64,000 bases of DNA, taken from Proteles cristata cristata. Lineage: Eukaryota > Chordata > Mammalia > Carnivora > Hyaenidae. A model generated the notes under the pieces. It searched no databases. It saw only the letters and a list, made by a program, of their open reading frames with translations, and was not told where the DNA came from. Both the position numbers and the translations under genes were made by a program. Positions 36,208-47,071 of the stretch are shown here, one piece after another (position 1 is the first letter of the stretch; each line of letters starts with the position of its first letter). The DNA is taken from contig JAESUZ010004905.1 of assembly GCA_017311185.1 (NCBI GenBank), positions 186,001 to 250,000 on the forward strand. Reading direction: 5' to 3'.

Positions 36208-36430
36208 TTTAATTTTTAAAAAAACTTTTAAGTGTTTTATTTTTGAGAGAGAGGGAGACTGAGTGTGAGTGAGGAAGGGTCAGAGAAAGAGAGAGACAAC
36301 AGAATCTGAAGCAGGCTCCAGGCTCCTAGCTGTCAGCACAGAGCACAATGTGGGGCCTGAACTCACAGACCAATAGATCATGACCCGAGCTGAAGTTGGA
36401 CGCTCAACCAACTGAGCCACCCGAGTGCCC
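36208..36430 (-). mobile_element. SINEC_Fc feliform SINE
   Basis: Reversed element ending cgagtgcccc. Flanks aaaaggaaacattttt and aaaagaaaacatttta. Confidence 0.93.
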
Positions 36431-36433
36431 CAA

Positions 36434-36970
36434 AAGAAAACATTTTAAAGAAGAAGGCAGAACTTGGGCATGTTCTCTCATAAATCCTTGGGGGGGGGGG
36501 TAAACCTTATCCTTTGAAAGTAGATCCTTTTTTGTAAATATCCCAAAGTCAATTAAAGGATAATCTAATGATTCATGTGGGTTACCAAACTGGTTCATGC
36601 ACTATGGGAATGAGTAAAAGAGAAAACCAAATGACTCATTTTTCATGCTCTATAGACTGAGTAAAAAAGGAATGATAATGACCTTGGCCCATGAAAGGTC
36701 TCAGAGGCAATTTTAAAGTTAGTGACAAAGCAAGGAACATAGGAATTATCCTAGGTACTCCCTCTGCCTCTACCTTCACCTTACATTACTGAACAAGATC
36801 GATAATCTTTTCCCTAACCATTGAATGACTCCAATATTCTTGCTGCCTCATTCTTTCCTTCCCAGTCTCTAACTTAGGTTAGCCATTGATTATCACCTGG
36901 ATGTACCAAAGGTGTAACATGACTAAACATGTTTGGTGGAAGGTGGGGGAATCATTTTCTATCTTGAAAA
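36434..36970. other. Intergenic sequence before the provirus
   Basis: Has a G10 run at 36490-36499. I looked here for a 5' LTR or primer-binding site and found none. Confidence 0.5.
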
Positions 36971-36974
36971 ATGT

Positions 36975-37056
36975 TGGGGCACCTGTCTGGCTCAGTCAGT
37001 GGAGCATGCAACTCTTGATCTCGGGGTTGTGAGTTCAAGCCCCATGCTGGGTGTAG
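36975..37056 (+). mobile_element. Short tRNA-Lys-type SINE, tail cut off
   Basis: ggggcacctgtctggctc head, aactcttgatctcggggttg and gttcaagccccatgctgggt. It stops at gtgtagaaatta, where provirus sequence begins. Confidence 0.82.
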
Positions 37057-37383
37057 AAATTAACAGTCAATTCCCCAACCAAGGCCAAGACTCCTTTAGG
37101 ATGTATTCTGAAAATGCAAATTAGTTTAGGGCCAAAATTAAATGAATGCATTCTTCTACAACCAGGGGAGTCTTGCTTGGTCACAGTTGTTACCCAAAAG
37201 TCCCACAGGCGGAAAACAGAAGAGTATGAGAAATTGGGGAAGACCAGGTCAGCTCTCAGAGGTAGGGTTAAGCCTGGGTAAGAGTGACTATTCCCAGCAC
37301 CTCGCAAGATAGGAGATGAGGTTTCTCCTGGCCAGCTATAGGAAATTGAGATAAGGGACGTCTTTTCCTTCTTTTTCCTATAG

Positions 37384-38725
37384 ATGGGTAATTCCCCAAC
37401 GAAGGCCAGTACTCCTTTGGAATGCATTGTGATCCACAAACCCTAAAGAAAAAGTGACTCTTTTTTTTTTTTTTTTCATAGAGACTTGGCCCCAGTACAA
37501 ATTGGAGGAGGAAACCTGGCCGCCAGAGGGACATATAAATTCTAATACTATTCTACAATTGCACTTTTTTTGTAAATTTGAGTGGAAATGGGGAGAAGTA
37601 CCCTGTGTTCAGTGTTTTGGGCCTTAAGAAAAAAATCGAGATATATATATATAAGCGATGTAAGGTCTATCCTGATTTAATTACAACCCTTTCTAAAGTC
37701 CAGCAATCAGGCAGGGAAGCAATTAAAAGCCCCTTACCCATATCCAAAGAAAATAGACCTAGAGAAGGAGGAAGTCTTCCACCTCAACTTCCTCCTCCTT
37801 GGGTCCTCAATCTATATAAAAAGATAGATGCTCCCTGCTGCCTACCTTATCCAGGCCCTCCCCATAATGTAACAGGCATGTTTCCCTTACGAGAAGCTAG
37901 AATGCCAGAAGGAGAAACCTTTTACATTACAAGATTTAAGTACCTTTTTCATTACAAGATTTAAGACAGATAAAAGGAGATCTAGGTAAATTTTCTGATC
38001 CAGATAAGTATACAGAGGCTTTTCAGAATACTACATATGTTTTTGAGTTGACCTGGGAAGATATAATGCTTTTGTTGAATCAGACTCTTAATGAGACAGA
38101 AATGTGGGGTTCTGGCAGTGGCTGAGAGGTATGGGGATGAGCAACTCATTAATTACCATGGGACTGCAGGTCCTAGAGGGAACTCCCAGCTCCCTACTGG
38201 AGCTCAAGCAGTTCTACCCCAAGATCCTAACTGGGACTATGACCATCCCCTTGGGGAATGGTATCGCCGTCACTTCCAAGCTTATGTTTTGGAAAAATTA
38301 AGGAGGTCTAAGGTTAAACCTTTACGTGATGCTAAATTAGCCACTATCTTACAGATAGGATGAAACCCCAGTGGCCTTCCTGGAAAGGTTAAAGGAGGCT
38401 CTCATTAAATATATGGCTATCTCCCCTAACACCCCTGAGGCCGAGACAATTCTGAAGGGCAAATTTGTCACTCGGTTGTCCCCAGATATTTGGAGAAAAC
38501 TGCAAAAATTGGCTGTTGGTCCTGAAAGGGACCTTGGGGGAGTTCTGATGAGATGTCACTTGGGCATATGATAGCCGAGACCAAGAGTAGAGTAAAAAAC
38601 AGGAAAGGAAGCTTAAGAACAAATCTGAGGCCTTAGTTGCTGCCTTATGTACTATGTCAGACCTGAATTCCTGAGGTCCTGACACTAAGTGCCATTTATA
38701 TGGCCACTCAGAGCACTGGAAATGA
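37384..38725 (+). pseudogene. Degenerate retroviral gag
   Basis: An ATG followed by Gly-Asn at 37384 starts a matrix-like frame that stops after 20 codons. A proline-rich region lies at about 37740-37830, and capsid-type sequence runs from about 37965 to 38570. The major homology region, recognisable by AFLERLKEA at about 38375-38400, is in a different frame from the upstream capsid part, which stops near 38361. A zinc-knuckle remnant (Cys then Gly-His, with later Cys lost) sits near 38690-38715. At least four stops or frameshifts are visible. In the family, gag encodes the matrix, capsid and nucleocapsid. Confidence 0.78.
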
Positions 38726-38859
38726 GAATATCATCAGAGGGGACAAACAACCTTAAGCCATGGCCCTACTATGGAGACAATCACTGGAGATCTGAATGCC
38801 CTCAGGGACCTCTATCTGCAACGGCTCAGATAACCAATGTCCCTGGAAGGGACTGACGG

Positions 38860-39200
38860 GACCCAGGGCTCTTTACAGTGGCTCCCCTGAACTATCAGAA
38901 ACCCAGAGCCTCATGTAACTCTGGATATAGAAGGAAAACCAGTTGACTTCCTTCTTGACACCGAAGCCACCTTTCCTATCCCCCTTTCCACTCCTGACCA
39001 ACTATCCAAGCACAGCCTAACAACTAGAGATGTCTCCAGAAAACTTATGACTAGATGTTTCTCTCAGCCACTAGGGTATATATGGTCAGACTTGATTATT
39101 TTTCATGTTCTTTTTTGATAATGCCAGAGAGCCACAATCCCTTGCTAGGAAGGGACATTATGAATTACGGACTATCATGCTACTAGCTCCAAGACAGATA
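38860..39200 (+). pseudogene. Degenerate retroviral protease
   Basis: The frame at 38925-38975 reads like the start of a retroviral aspartic protease, but the active-site triplet region reads Asp-Thr-Glu-Ala (38957-38968) instead of Asp-Thr-Gly-Ala, and stops follow. A non-functional remnant. Confidence 0.6.
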
Positions 39201-39259
39201 AACAGTTGACTAAATTTATAGTAGTCTGGATATCAAAGATCAATCTTTCCTTAAGGTAA

Positions 39260-39700
39260 AATGAAATATGCCTCATGAAGTTGTCCATATAGAAACTGGA
39301 TGGCCAAAGGAGGAATTGAGGATTAAGGACCATGAACTAGTTCAGGTGCTTAATTATTCTAATCAACAGTATCACCAGATCCAAATAAATATGGAAGAGG
39401 GAAGAAAAACTATAGTTAAGTTGATTTAAAAAAAATATGACCAGCCATGCCAGGGATCTTTTGAATGGCTACAATGTGCCTTCCTTTCCCATGGTGTGGG
39501 AAATCCCTAAGAGGCATTGTATTTGGATTATTAATGCTCGTTGGTCTAATATTCTTTTTGTATGTCATTTATAGAAGCCGTCACATGTGCCAGAAAAATA
39601 AGACATCCAAGAAAATTCTGCTAGCCCACATGTTCCAGACATGCTCCCATTATATCAGACCTCTGGATGGACCTCTGAACCTGCCCTGACTGTATTGCCC
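39260..39700 (+). pseudogene. Possible env C-terminal remnant
   Basis: A 74-codon frame at 39465-39689 has a hydrophobic stretch of about 20 residues (GIVFGLLMLVGLIFFLYVIY) followed by a basic, polar tail, as in an envelope membrane anchor and cytoplasmic tail. No surface-unit or fusion-peptide sequence is present. The assignment rests on position (just before the LTR) and composition only. Confidence 0.4.
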
Positions 39701-39786
39701 CATCATCACCCCCTGCAGCAAGAAGCAGTTAAGATAGACTTTCTTCCTGGTTCCTAAAAGCAGTTAGGAGTCCCGTGTTCAGAGCG

Positions 39787-40500
39787 GGGAATATGATAGG
39801 AGAAGACAGGATTCAGTAGGCAGAGAGGGTATTATGCTAAGCAAAATTAGTCAGTCAGAGAAAGACAAATATCATATGACTTCACTCATACGAGGACTTT
39901 AAGATACAAAATGGATGAACATAAGGGAAGGGGAGTAAAAATAATATAAAAACAGGGAGGGGGACAGAACATAAGAGACTCTTAAATATGGAGAGCAAAC
40001 AGAGGGTTGCTAGAGGGGTTGGGAGGGGTAGGTTAAGTGGGCAAGGGGCATTAAAGAATCTACTCCTGAAATCATTGTTGTACCATGTGCTAACTTGGAT
40101 GTGAATTTAAAAATAAATAAATTATCAATTTAAAAATAATGAATGTAACAGACCCCACCTACTCCCCCTCAGGTTTCCCCTCAGGAAGTTGACAGAAGAC
40201 CTAAGTAGGGCCTTAGACCATCCCTCATACACTGGAAATGAGCCAATCAGGAATGGACAGCCCAGCACCTCGAGCTATCCAGCCACTAAGGTAGAACTTG
40301 AGAAGGAACAAGGGGGAAGGGGAAGGGGAGGGCTGACCAGAAGCTTATAAAACAAGGACCCTGCCTATAGTCCTTGGGCATTCACTTTCGGATGTCCCCC
40401 TCTCTGTAAAGAGAGCTTTCCTACTAGTCTTCCTTTCTGATTTTATAGTCTTATAAACCTTTGCCTGCTGCTCAACAGCAACAAAAAGAAAAATACGAAC
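39787..40500 (+). repeat. 3' LTR-like segment, interrupted by an L1 fragment
   Basis: Downstream of the coding remnants lie a CCAAT box (40243-40247) and a TATA box (tataaaa, 40346-40352). A transcribed region with a pyrimidine-rich gtccccctctctg follows. The left limit is uncertain, and the right limit is at or just before the SINE at 40503. Without the L1 fragment it is about 400 bp. Confidence 0.6.
39826..40130 (+). mobile_element. L1 3' fragment inside the LTR segment
   Basis: Begins gggtattatgctaagcaaaa (end of ORF2) and ends at the L1 tail ctaacttggatgtgaattt plus A-rich. Very similar in layout to 805-1085. Confidence 0.88.
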
Positions 40501-40502
40501 AA

Positions 40503-40750
40503 GGGGCGCCTGAGTGGCTCAGTCTGTTAAGCCTCCGACTCCGGCTCAGGTCATGATCTCACGGTTCGTGGGTTTGAGCCCCGCGTCGGGCTCTGTGCTG
40601 ACAGCTAGCTCAGAGCCTGGAGCCTGCTTCGCATTCTGTGTCTCCCTCTCTCTCTGACCCTCCCCTGCTCACGCTGCCTTTCTCTCTCTCAGAAATAAAT
40701 AAAACATTAAAAATTTTTTAAAGAAAAAGAAAAATTAAAAAACAAACAAA
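40503..40750 (+). mobile_element. SINEC_Fc feliform SINE (first of tandem pair)
   Basis: ggggcgcctgagtggctc head with the tgacagctagctcagagcc body type, cagaaataaataaaacatt tail and a long A-rich run. Confidence 0.94.
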
Positions 40751-40753
40751 ACA

Positions 40754-40986
40754 AGGGGCGCCTGGGTGGCTTAGTCGGTTAAGCGTCCGACTTTCACTCA
40801 GGTCATGATCTCACGGTTCGGCTCGAGCCCCGCGTCGGGCTCTATGCTGACTGCCAGCTCAGAGCCTGGAGCCTGTTTCAAATTCTGTGTCTCCCTCTCT
40901 CTCTGACCCTCCCCTGCTCACACTGTCTCTCTCTCCTAGAAATAAATAAAACATTAAAAATTAAAAAAAAATCTTTAGAAAAAAAA
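40754..40986 (+). mobile_element. SINEC_Fc SINE, young subgroup (second of tandem pair)
   Basis: ggggcgcctgggtggcttag head, tgactgccagctcagagcc, cctagaaataaataaaac tail. It starts within the A-rich tail of the preceding SINE. Confidence 0.95.
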
Positions 40987-40989
40987 AGG

Positions 40990-41735
40990 TTAACTATCAT
41001 GTTCTTGCAGGACACAGGGAACTGTGGACTACACTTCACCATGTACAGAAACGGTTCACATACCAGACAGTTGTAACATGTTTCTCAGAGTCATAAAAGT
41101 ATTCTACCTCCCTCTAGGAATTTAGGAGCAGTGCACATTTCCTCGGGCCCCTCTCACAGTGCCCCCCAATTTCATGCAGAGGAGCATAAGTAGCCTCTAT
41201 ACCTCATCTTCCTGTCTTGTCCCCAAACCCAGTCCTTCCTTCTTGCTAATGTCAGTGTGAACTTTCCAAGAATCTTTCCCTGGTTCTTATTGTCTCAGCA
41301 TGACGGGCAAGCTCTGCTCTGCCCTGTCTCCCCACACACACTGAAGGATTACTACTCTCTGTGGAACACACTCCCTCCCTCCCTCCCTCGTGCCTACAGG
41401 AAAGAACTGTCATTCTCTCTGCCAGAAAGCACCTGAGTCCCCACTCCTGCACATCCTGGTGAACTCCAGCTCACCTTTCAAGAGTCTCCACAGTCTCCTC
41501 CTCCATGTTGCTGCTTGATCTCCTTCAGACCTCCCCCCTACACACAAGAACACAGCACCCACCTCACTCCTCCCCCAAAGCACCTACTTCCTGCATCATC
41601 ACTGTCACTGCACTGTCACATAGCCCCACCATTCAGTGAGCTCCTGAAGGACAAGCCCTAGGCCTTTTCACCTTATATCCCCAGCCATGCCTGGGACAAA
41701 ATAGATTCTCCACAAATGTTCGTTGAAGAAATAAA
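40990..41735 (+). repeat. Intergenic sequence with an L2 3' end
   Basis: About 41455-41735 follows L2 order, ending ggacaaaatagattctcc and gttgaagaaataaa. The part before it looks unique. Confidence 0.55.
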
Positions 41736-41742
41736 CCAAAGA

Positions 41743-41975
41743 GGGACGCCTGGGTGGCTTAGTCGGTTAAGCGTCCGACTTTCGCTTAGGTCATGATCTC
41801 GCGGTTCGCGGGTTCGAGCCCCGCGTCGGGCTCTGTGCTGACTGCCAGCTCAGAGCCTGGAGCCTGTTTCAGTCTGTGACTCCCTCTCTCTCTGACCCTC
41901 CCCTGCTCACCCTGTCTCTCTCTCTCTCTCTCTCTCCCCTAGAAATAAATAAAAAAAAACATTAAAAAAAAAAAA
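41743..41975 (+). mobile_element. SINEC_Fc SINE, young subgroup
   Basis: Near-consensus with all subgroup markers. Flanks gaagaaataaaccaaaga and aaagaaaccaaagaa. Confidence 0.96.
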
Positions 41976-42080
41976 GAAAGAAACCAAAGAATGAAAACCT
42001 CTTAGAATATTTTACCAACAAACAGCATCAGGAAAATAAGCACACAGTTTCACAAAGTCACTGCTATTAAGAATAAAGTT

Positions 42081-42300
42081 GGGGCACCCGTGTTACTCAG
42101 TCGGTTAAGTGTCTACCAGTTTCAGCTCAGGTCATGATCTCACAGTCTGTGAGTTCGAGCCCCGCATCAAGCTTGGTGTTGACAGTGTGGAACCTGCTTG
42201 GGATTCTCTCCCCTCCACTCTCTCTCTCTCTGCCCCTCCCCCACTCACTCTCTCAGTCTCTTTCTCAAAAATAAATAAATATACTTAAAAAATTTTTTTA
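42081..42300 (+). mobile_element. SINEC_Fc feliform SINE
   Basis: ggggcacccgtgttactc head, full body, caaaaataaataaatatac tail. Flanks aagaataaagtt and aagaataaaatt. Confidence 0.92.
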
Positions 42301-42316
42301 AGAATAAAATTAATTT

Positions 42317-42500
42317 TGGAGCACCTGAGTGGCTCTGTCAGTTAAGTGTCTGATCTCAGGGTTTGTGAATTCCAGCCCCATGTCAGCTCTGTGCTGGCAA
42401 CATGGAGCCTGCTTGGGTTTCTCTCTCTCCCTCTCTCTCTGCCCCTGCCCTGCTTGTACTCTCTCTCACTCTCTCAAAATAAATTAACATTAAAATTTTT
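42317..42500 (+). mobile_element. SINEC feliform SINE, shortened
   Basis: ggagcacctgagtggctctg head. The segment between the A and B boxes is deleted (gtgtctgatctcagggtttg). Tail caaaataaattaacatt. Confidence 0.9.
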
Positions 42501-43370
42501 GCCAGTGAACAACATTAACTTTTAAAAACAGTGGCATTTTATACTTACACTAGATCTTGCAGGGGGAAAGTCATTTTTTTAATACAAAGGTTTCAGTAAT
42601 ATCATCCCCTAATTTAAAAAATATTAAAAATGTGCCATACTTAAATAACTAATAGTCATGACTAGTCAAGCCACAAATTATCACCTTCTTCTTCCTGTCC
42701 CAGACGGGGATAAAGATAGAAATCAGAAGGTATGAAAATCTGATGACTAACAAGGAGTTGTTTGGAAGGAAAAAAAAGCAAGTGTCTGATTTACTGATAT
42801 CATTTTAAGTACTTAATAGGATATGCATCAAACCAACAAACTAGAAGATTTTCACCTTCTCTGTTGGCAAAGCCCAGGTAAGAGCTCATTTAACGAACTT
42901 TGTCAATGCGCTGGGTGGGCACTGTGCTACTAAGACTTGCCCAGACTCTGAATAGCCTTCAGACTAGTCTGAGAGACATTTCCTGAATGTGACTGCTCTG
43001 ATAAAGGGTTGCTTGGGAGCCACCAGAGCCCACATGGGAGGCCCCTACCCACCAAGGAGCACCACCATTCCCAAGGAGCTCATTTTGTCCCTTTATTTCA
43101 TCAAGTTTCCCTTGACTTTCATACTTATGACTTCCACAGGATTTGCATTTTTCAAACATATATTGATGCCCCCAAACAACCCTTTATGAAGAGAATTCAG
43201 CTCTCTTTTCCCCAGCTGCACCAACATCCTGTTCTAGTACTTCCAATTCTAACCATGAGATTCTTGCCATTTCCTAAGTACGATTCGCTCATTCCCAAAT
43301 TAGTGCTTCTGTAAATGCCATTCTCTATAAAGCTTCTCCCTCAGGCAGTCCAATTTATTCTCCTCCTGTA
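42500..43370. other. Intergenic unique sequence
   Basis: No exon, RNA or repeat recognised. A 101-codon frame at 43009-43314 has no family signature. Confidence 0.45.
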
Positions 43371-43374
43371 AGTC

Positions 43375-43599
43375 AGTGGTTCTCATCAGGGGGGTTATTT
43401 CACTCCCCAGGGAATATTTGACAATAACTGGAGACATGTTTTGTTGTCAGAACCTATGGGCTACCACTGGCATCTAGTTAACCACTGGGTAGAGGCCAGG
43501 GATGCTACTTAATATCCTACATTGCACAGGACAGCCCCACACACAAAGAATCATCTGGCCCCAAAATACCAATAGTACCCAGACTGAGAAATCCTGCTT
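43375..43599 (+). mobile_element. MER20-like hAT DNA transposon
   Basis: Begins cagtggttctcat and ends gagaaatcctg, an imperfect terminal inverted repeat. Internal blocks actggcatctagt, gtagaggccagggatgct and cattgcacaggacagcccc are in MER20 order. Length about 220 bp, as in the family. Confidence 0.85.
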
Positions 43600-43615
43600 T
43601 AAATTACTCTATTTC

Positions 43616-43853
43616 GGGGTGCCTGGGTGGCTCAGTCGGTTAAGCGTCCAACTTCAGTTCAGGTCATGATCTCACAGCTTGTGGGTTTGAGCCCTGTGTC
43701 ACCCTCTGTGCTGACAGCTAGCTCAGAGTCTGGAGCCTGCTTCAGATTCTGTGTCTCCCTCTCTCTCTGACCTTCCCCTGCTCTCTTGGTCTCTCTCTGT
43801 CTCTCAAAAATAAATAAAAAACAGTAAAAAAGTTTTTTTACATAAAATAAAAT
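43616..43853 (+). mobile_element. SINEC_Fc feliform SINE
   Basis: ggggtgcctgggtggctc head, full body. Perfect 16-bp duplication taaattactctatttc at 43600-43615 and 43853-43868. Confidence 0.96.
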
Positions 43854-44104
43854 AAATTACTCTATTTCAATTAGGAAATATTCCCAAATTAACTATACCC
43901 AACTTTGCTCCGCATTACCCCAGAATGTAAAGAGTGTTCCAATGGTCAGCTGATCTTCAACAAAGCAGGAAAGAATATCCAATGGAAAAAAGACAGTCTC
44001 TTCAACAAATGGTGTTGTGAAAACTAGATGGCAACATGCAAAAGAATGAAACCAGACCACTCTCTTACACCATACATGAAAAGAAATTAAAAATGGATGA
44101 AATA

Positions 44105-44316
44105 GGAGCACCTGGGTGGCTCAGTTGATTAAGTGCCTGACCTTCGTCAGGTCATGATCTCACGGTTTGTAAGTTCAAAGCCCCACAATGGGTTCTGTGC
44201 TGACTGTGTGGAGTCTGCTTGGGATTCTCTCTCTCTCCTTCTTTCCTTGCCCCTCCCCCACTTGTGCTTGCTCTCTCTCCCTCTCCCTCAAAATAAATAA
44301 ACTTTTTTTAAAAAAA
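44105..44316 (+). mobile_element. SINEC_Fc SINE within L1
   Basis: ggagcacctgggtggctc head, full body, tcaaaataaataaacttt tail. Flanking L1 sequence is continuous across it. Confidence 0.93.
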
Positions 44317-44644
44317 ATGAATGAAAGACCTAAATATGCAACAGGAAGCCACCAAAATCTTAGAAAAGAACACAGGCAGCAACCTCTTCGACCTCAGCCA
44401 CAGCAACATTTTTCTAGATATGACTCCTGAGGCAAGGGAAATAAAATAAAAAATAAACTATCGGGACTACATCAAAATAAAGTTTCTGCACAGCAAAGGA
44501 AATAATCAATGAAATTAAGACAACTTACTGAATGGGAAGAGATATTTGCAAATGACATATCTGATAAAGGGTTAATATCCAAAATATATAAAGAACTAAT
44601 ACAATTCAGTATCAAAAAAACAATAATCCACTTAAAAATGAGCA

Positions 44645-44757
44645 GGGGTGCCTGGGAGGGCTCAGTTAGTTGAGTGGCTGACTCTTGGTTTTGGCTCAGG
44701 TTCATGAGTCCAAGCTCCACATCAGGCTCTGTGCTGATAGTGAAAAGCCTGCTTGGG

Positions 44758-44795
<38 letters not shown>

Positions 44796-44836
44796 TCTCT
44801 CTCTCAAAAATAAGTAAATAAACTTAAAAAAAAAAA
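44645..44836 (+). mobile_element. SINEC feliform SINE within L1, internally deleted
   Basis: ggggtgcctgggagggctc head. The stretch between ggctcagg and ttcatgagtcc is missing. CT tract about 44762-44790. Confidence 0.92.
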
Positions 44837-45440
44837 CCCTAAAAATAGAGCTGCCCCACAACCCAGCAATTTCACTACTAGGTATTTGTCCAAAGGATAC
44901 AGGAGCACTGACTTGAAGGGGCACATGCACCCCAATGTTTACAGCAGTGCTATCGGCAATATCCAAACTACGGAAAGAACCCAAATGTCCATCAACTGAT
45001 GAATGGGTAAAGAAAATGTAGTATATTTACATACAATGGAATATTACTCAGCCATCAAAAAGAATGAAATCTTGCCATTTGTAATGTCATGGATGGAACT
45101 AAGTGTATTATGCTAAGCAAAATAAGTCAGAGAAAGACAAATACCATATGATCTCACTCATATGTGGACATTAATAAACAAAACAGATGAACTTATGAGA
45201 AGGAGAAAAAAATAGAGAGGGAAACAAACATAAGAGACTCTTAACAATAGAAAACAAACTGAGGGTTGATGGAGCAAGGCGGGTGGGGGAGGGGCTAGAT
45301 GGGTGATTGGCAATAAGGAGGGCACCTGTGATGAGCACTGGGTGTTGTATGTAACTGATGAATCACTGAATTCTACTCCTGAAACCAATATTGCACTGTA
45401 TGTTAACTAACTAGACTTTAAATCAAAAAGAAAAAAAAAT

Positions 45441-46395
45441 GTATAGGGTATTCTACATTAACCGGGATAGAGGATGAGAATCAGAATCTAAAGATCAGAC
45501 AGGATCTTGATTAGATAGTCTAACCACTTCAACTTTGCTTCACAAACATGTTACACATGAAAAATTTGTCTTTCTTCAACTAGATTATAGTAAGTTCCAT
45601 TAAATCCTTCTACGTTCATACATTCTACAACATGTATTGAGCACTTGCTCTGTGCCAAGCACTATTCTAGGCACTGGAGATACAGTGATAAGTAGACATT
45701 ATTTCTACCCTTGTGTATCTTAAAGGGGTGGAGGTCTTTCCTGGAAAGTTATCATGCATGTCAGCATATTAGATGCTCTTAGAAGCCCTTTGTTCAGCCC
45801 TGTGTGTACCAGACTTCGTAGACCAAAGCATCTCTGTTGTTATGGTGGTGGTTGCTGTAGAACACCTATTAACACTGGGCAAGACACTAAGGTTACATGG
45901 GGTATAATCTGTAAATGCAATTCAGGTAGTAGATGATGAGATGCTGGACTAGGATATTGCAATATAAGACATAGTGATCAGTCCTATGTTTGGTATTTAA
46001 ATCTTGAAATATTTTCAACATGATGCTTTCCTTAGTTCAGCCATTTTCTTTATATCCTGTACATAAGAAAATCCAAAACTGAGAATTTGGGGTCCCATCA
46101 GGAATTGGAAATACTGGGCTCTGCCAGGGGGGTAAGAGTCAGATGAGAGGCTGGCGACAATAGTATTGGTTGAAAGGCTGTATAAGGAGCTATTTGACAT
46201 CAGGCTTCATCATCACCACCCTGGAAAGCCAAATGATCTTCCTTTTCCTGAAACCCTGCAGCACACAGGAAATTTACTCTCTGGAGACATTGAAGCAGAG
46301 AGGTTCTTGGCTTGAAATACTAGGTGCAGCACATTGGAGGGGGTACCAACTGAAAACAGTAGGGGTACCAGCTACTTCTGTTCCTAAATAGTAGA
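45441..46395. other. Intergenic sequence with a small ancient repeat
   Basis: 45615-45715 (gtattgagcacttgctctgt, cactattctaggcactgg) resembles a MIR/L2-class relic. The rest is unrecognised and no gene is seen. Confidence 0.45.
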
Positions 46396-46397
46396 CT

Positions 46398-46601
46398 TTT
46401 TTTTAATGTATGTTTATTTTTGAGAGAGAAAGCGAGTGAGCTGGGGAGGGTCGGAGAGACAGGGAGACACAGAATCTGAAGCAGGCTCCAGGCTATGAGC
46501 TATTACAACAGAGCCCAATGCTGGGCTCGAAGTCACAAACCATGCGATCATGGCCTGAGGCCAGAGTCCAATGCTTAACTCACTGAGCCACCCAAGCCCC
46601 C
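46398..46601 (-). mobile_element. SINEC_Fc feliform SINE
   Basis: Reversed element ending ccaagccccc. Flanks tagtagactttt and gtagcagactttt. Confidence 0.92.
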
Positions 46602-46609
46602 ACTACGTA

Positions 46610-47070
46610 GCAGACTTTTAAGACTCTCAAGTATAGTAAAATTCACTAGTCCACAAGCTCCACCCAGACACACAGATCATCCAATTAGCTTAGTGCTTTA
46701 TCCATCAACATGAACAGTCGCGGATCACGAGACCTTATGTGGTCTTCCTACACAAAAGACAGACACCAAAACAAATAAACAAGAAGAACTCAAAGCATAA
46801 GAAAACATCAAACCGATATCTTCAGAGTCCTAAAAGAAATAACATTCATAAATCAAGAAAAGGCTGTTATAAAAATAACAATCAGGAAAAAAAGATGCCT
46901 ATGTAATAAATGAATAAATAAACAAAGCCCAAAATAAAAAAAACAAGAGTATGCTAGAAGATTAAGTTGAGAAAATCCTCCAGCAAGAACAAAATGACAA
47001 AGAGATGGACAATTCCTGTCCTAAGCTAGAATAAAGACAAACAGATGAACAAATGTTTACCCATTAATTT
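46610..47070. other. Intergenic A-rich sequence
   Basis: Nothing recognised. Confidence 0.4.
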
Positions 47071-47071
47071 T

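Larger units (their letters stand above)
37066..40500 (+). mobile_element. Defective class I (gammaretrovirus-like) endogenous retrovirus
   Basis: Order: duplicated gag start, gag remnants with a capsid homology region, protease remnant, a short env-tail-like segment, then an LTR-like end with CCAAT and TATA boxes. Most of pol and env are missing between about 39230 and 39460. I see no 5' LTR or primer-binding site. Every coding part carries stops or frameshifts. An L1 fragment lies inside the LTR part, and SINEs flank both ends. It cannot make virus. Confidence 0.8.
43900..45440 (+). mobile_element. L1 3' portion interrupted by two SINEs
   Basis: ORF2-type sequence (gatcttcaacaaagcaggaa, gaaaagaacacaggcagc) runs from about 43930, is cut at 44105 and 44645 by SINEs, and resumes at 44838. 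It ends in the 3' UTR and an A-rich tail at about 45420-45440. Around 250 bp of expected ORF2 sequence is absent at the second SINE. All frames are broken. Confidence 0.9.

Noticed and set aside
36975..37056. tRNA-Lys gene or retroviral primer-binding site
   Set aside because: Only an imperfect tRNA-like sequence with the SINE head. It does not fold as a complete tRNA by eye and matches the short SINE type seen at 21308 and 58004.
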